In this document: in pieces, positions 62,369-64,000 of the stretch
Layout: each line of letters begins with the position of its first letter
Numbering within the stretch: position 1 is the stretch's first letter
Source: Clostridium nigeriense
Lineage (GTDB): Bacteria; Bacillota; Clostridia; Clostridiales; Clostridiaceae
Direction: 5' to 3'
NCBI RefSeq assembly: GCF_900086595.1
Contig: NZ_LT575472.1
Location: 2,553,685-2,617,684 of the forward strand
DNA length: 64,000 nt
Notes under the pieces: generated by a model
The model's database searches: none
The model's input: only the letters and a program-made list of their open reading frames with translations
What the model was told of the DNA's origin: nothing
Position numbers and translations under genes: made by a program

Positions 62369-62707
62369 TTATTTTTCTGTATAATTATTTAAGCCTTTGT
62401 TTATTACATTAAAGAAAAAAATCTCAATTAAACAAATAAATATAATTACTATAAAAATATTTATTTGAAAATATATTGAAGCAGAAGATAAAAAAATGTA
62501 TAAAGCACCTTCAAGCAAAACTATTTCTCCAATCCACCTTGAAAAAGCCTTAATATCACTTATTTTTTCTATACTAAAATTTCTATTTATAAAGGAAAAG
62601 CTCTCAACGATTCCTTTAATCATTAATAATTTTCTTTGTGTTGCTACAATTCCTCCAATTAATAGTTCTATAGTTCCCCATATTAATAAAAAGATATATA
62701 AACCCAA
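62369..62707 (-). CDS. Small membrane protein of unknown function
   Basis: 112 residues from TTG 62707, chosen because GGAGGGG sits about 6 bases upstream; an upstream TTG overlaps the ribosome site. Three hydrophobic segments (~1-22, ~62-82, ~84-103). I recognise no family. Co-transcribed with the TPR gene. Confidence 0.6.
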   Translation of the reverse strand: MGLYIFLLIWGTIELLIGGIVATQRKLLMIKGIVESFSFINRNFSIEKISDIKAFSRWIGEIVLLEGALYIFLSSASIYFQINIFIVIIFICLIEIFFFNVINKGLNNYTEK

Positions 62708-62755
62708 GTAAAACCCCTCCAATTACAATTTACTATATACCATACATTTTAATAT

Positions 62756-62782
62756 ATATGTAGTTTTTTTTAAACTACATAT
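62756..62782. promoter_or_regulatory. Eleven-bp palindrome upstream of the small membrane protein
   Basis: ATATGTAGTTT and AAACTACATAT separated by 5 T residues, about 50 bases before the TTG start. Closely resembles the palindrome upstream of DegV (17434-17454). Confidence 0.5.
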
Positions 62783-62800
62783 TGAAAACTTAATAAACAA

Positions 62801-62838
62801 AATAGTATAAAGCTACCTTTAGGCAGCTTTATACTATT
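62801..62838 (-). terminator. Terminator of clpA
   Basis: Fourteen-bp stem AATAGTATAAAGCT with complement, extended by CC/GG around TTTA, beginning in the clpA stop codon. Confidence 0.85.
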
Positions 62839-64000
62839 TTTTATTTCTTATTTTAAACTTATTATTTTCAACAACTATAGAACAATTCCCACCATTTGAT
62901 AACTCTCCAAACAATAGTTCATCTACTAATAAAGGTTTTATTTCTGAGTTTATTACACGTAAAATTTCTCTTGCACCAAACTCTTTAGACAATCCTTGTT
63001 CACTTATAGTTTTTACACACTTATTACTAAATGTTAAGTTAATATTTCTATTCTTCAATTTATTCTTAAACTTATTTAATTCTTTTTTAGTAATTTGCAA
63101 TGCTACTTCTTCATTTATTTGATTAAATACTACTATCTTATCTAACCTATTTCTAAATTCAGGAGTAAAGGCTCTCTTTACTTCCTCATCTACAGCTTCG
63201 ATATTTACAGTTCCTCTTCCAAATCCAACTAGATTTTTTCCTATATCCCTAGCTCCAGCATTAGATGTCATAATTAAGATTACATTTCTAAAATCAGCTT
63301 TTCTTCCTTTATTGTCAGTTAAAGTTGCATAATCCATTACTTGTAATAGCACACTTAAAATATCTGGATGGGCCTTTTCAATTTCATCTAAAAGCAAAAC
63401 ACAATTATTTTTTTTCCTAATGGTATCTGTTAGAAGACCACCTTCTTCATATCCCACATATCCCGGTGGTGACCCTATAAGTTTTGCTGCAGAATGTTTT
63501 TCTCCATATTCACTCATATCAAATCTTACTAATTCCACCCCTAGAGTTTTAGAAAGAACCTTAGCTATTTCAGTTTTACCAACTCCAGTAGGTCCAACAA
63601 AAAGCATAGAAGCTATAGGCTTATTTTCATCATTTAAGCCAGCTCTTGACATCTTAATGCATCTAGCAACCTCTTCAACTGCTTGATTTTGTCCAAAAAC
63701 ACTGTTTTTAAGTTCTTTTTCTAGTATTTTTAGAGATTTTATCTCCGTATTTTCAATGGTCTGCTTAGGTATATTACACATTTTAGAAATTATTTCTTCA
63801 ATAATAACTCCATCCACTACTGGCTCTTTATATTTATTTCTATTAATATCAACATATGCTCCTGCTTCATCTATAATATCAATAGCTTTATCTGGTAAAA
63901 ATCTATCATTTATATATTTTGCACTTAATTTTACAGCAGACTTTAAAGCTTCATCTGTATAAATAACATTATGATACTCTTCAAACTTTTCCTTAATTCC
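62834..64000 (-). CDS. clpA: ATP-dependent Clp protease ATPase ClpA, 5' end outside window
   Basis: The last 388 residues of a class 1 Clp ATPase; the frame is open to the window edge. Visible parts: the end of AAA domain 1 (YINDRFLPDKAIDIIDEAGA) and all of AAA domain 2 with Walker A GPTGVGKTE, Walker B LLLDEIEKAHPD, the pore loop GYVG, the ClpP-docking tripeptide VGF and the C-terminal small domain (GAREILRVI). No middle coiled-coil of the ClpC/ClpB type separates the two domains here, so ClpA fits better than ClpC. Unfolds proteins for ClpP. Confidence 0.9.
   Translation of the reverse strand, partial: GIKEKFEEYHNVIYTDEALKSAVKLSAKYINDRFLPDKAIDIIDEAGAYVDINRNKYKEPVVDGVIIEEIISKMCNIPKQTIENTEIKSLKILEKELKNSVFGQNQAVEEVARCIKMSRAGLNDENKPIASMLFVGPTGVGKTEIAKVLSKTLGVELVRFDMSEYGEKHSAAKLIGSPPGYVGYEEGGLLTDTIRKKNNCVLLLDEIEKAHPDILSVLLQVMDYATLTDNKGRKADFRNVILIMTSNAGARDIGKNLVGFGRGTVNIEAVDEEVKRAFTPEFRNRLDKIVVFNQINEEVALQITKKELNKFKNKLKNRNINLTFSNKCVKTISEQGLSKEFGAREILRVINSEIKPLLVDELLFGELSNGGNCSIVVENNKFKIRNKK

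Noticed and set aside
1-64000. CRISPR array, tRNA, rRNA, insertion sequence or prophage
   Set aside because: No regularly spaced repeats, cloverleaf sequences, rRNA segments, transposases or phage structural genes found by reading both strands.

Overview
The window is AT-rich bacterial chromosome with strong AGGAGG-type ribosome sites, many GTG/TTG starts and compact gene packing. Gene content points to an anaerobic, spore-forming Firmicute of the Clostridium sensu stricto type: an Rnf complex, bifunctional AdhE, the sporulation protein YunB, clostridial PyrK/PyrD, and no respiratory chain genes. I cannot fix the species from sequence alone. I see no rRNA, tRNA, CRISPR array, insertion sequence or prophage; nearly everything looks like core chromosome. 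Many genes start slightly inside the longest possible open frame, and I chose starts by ribosome-site spacing.

Layout. 1-0.56 kb: end-truncated ComEC-type metallo-beta-lactamase protein. 0.7-1.9 kb: two-part threonine/serine exporter-like pair. 2.2-6.6 kb: small unknown protein, a UvrD-type helicase carrying an internal DEDDh exonuclease, and a membrane metallophosphoesterase. 6.7-9.3 kb: oligoendopeptidase F and an AraC regulator. 9.4-13.6 kb: an extracytoplasmic fumarate-reductase-like module (FAD lipoprotein plus FMN lipoprotein) with a DcuS/DcuR-type two-component system. 13.7-17.3 kb: unknown protein, rhodanese lipoprotein, AlbA/Schlafen-type protein, and a TlpA-CcdA thiol-reduction pair. 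17.5-28.5 kb: DegV, DUF3783-like and CmpB-like proteins, a cation efflux protein with an apparent AUA start, KtrAB potassium uptake, YebC, a YigZ-MocR-nucleotidyltransferase group, and HflX with an extra JAMM-like N-terminal domain. 28.6-32.5 kb: a surface O-acylation locus (SGNH, DUF4358, MBOAT, DHHW). 32.7-39.2 kb: hpt, yunB, class A PBP, AGCS amino-acid symporter, PepSY-like protein.

39.5-44.8 kb: a complete pyrB-I-C-F-K-D operon behind a PyrR-type attenuator. 44.9-45.9 kb: GH25/LysM hydrolase. 46.1-48.9 kb: adhE with two Rex-like boxes, one on its promoter. 49.3-51.9 kb: a TrpXYZ-type ABC importer. 52.2-54.5 kb: an orphan HutP-family protein, a FabT-like MarR regulator with a perfect 25-nt palindrome upstream, an MgtC-family protein and a small membrane protein. 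54.8-56.5 kb: a PII-like Nif3-insert-domain protein beside a GidA-like flavoprotein with an Fe-S-type cysteine cluster. 56.5-61.2 kb: the rnfCDGEAB operon, with an unusually short RnfC and a small overlapping upstream ORF. 61.4-64 kb: TPR protein, small membrane protein and the C-terminal part of ClpA.

The most interesting material is redox-related: the two-lipoprotein fumarate reductase under a dicarboxylate sensor, the altered Rnf complex (RnfC without its usual NADH/FMN region, cysteine-rich RnfE tail, atypical RnfD flavin site), and Rex-like control of adhE. The HflX-JAMM fusion, the degenerate nucleotidyltransferase and the AUA start are the main single-gene oddities.
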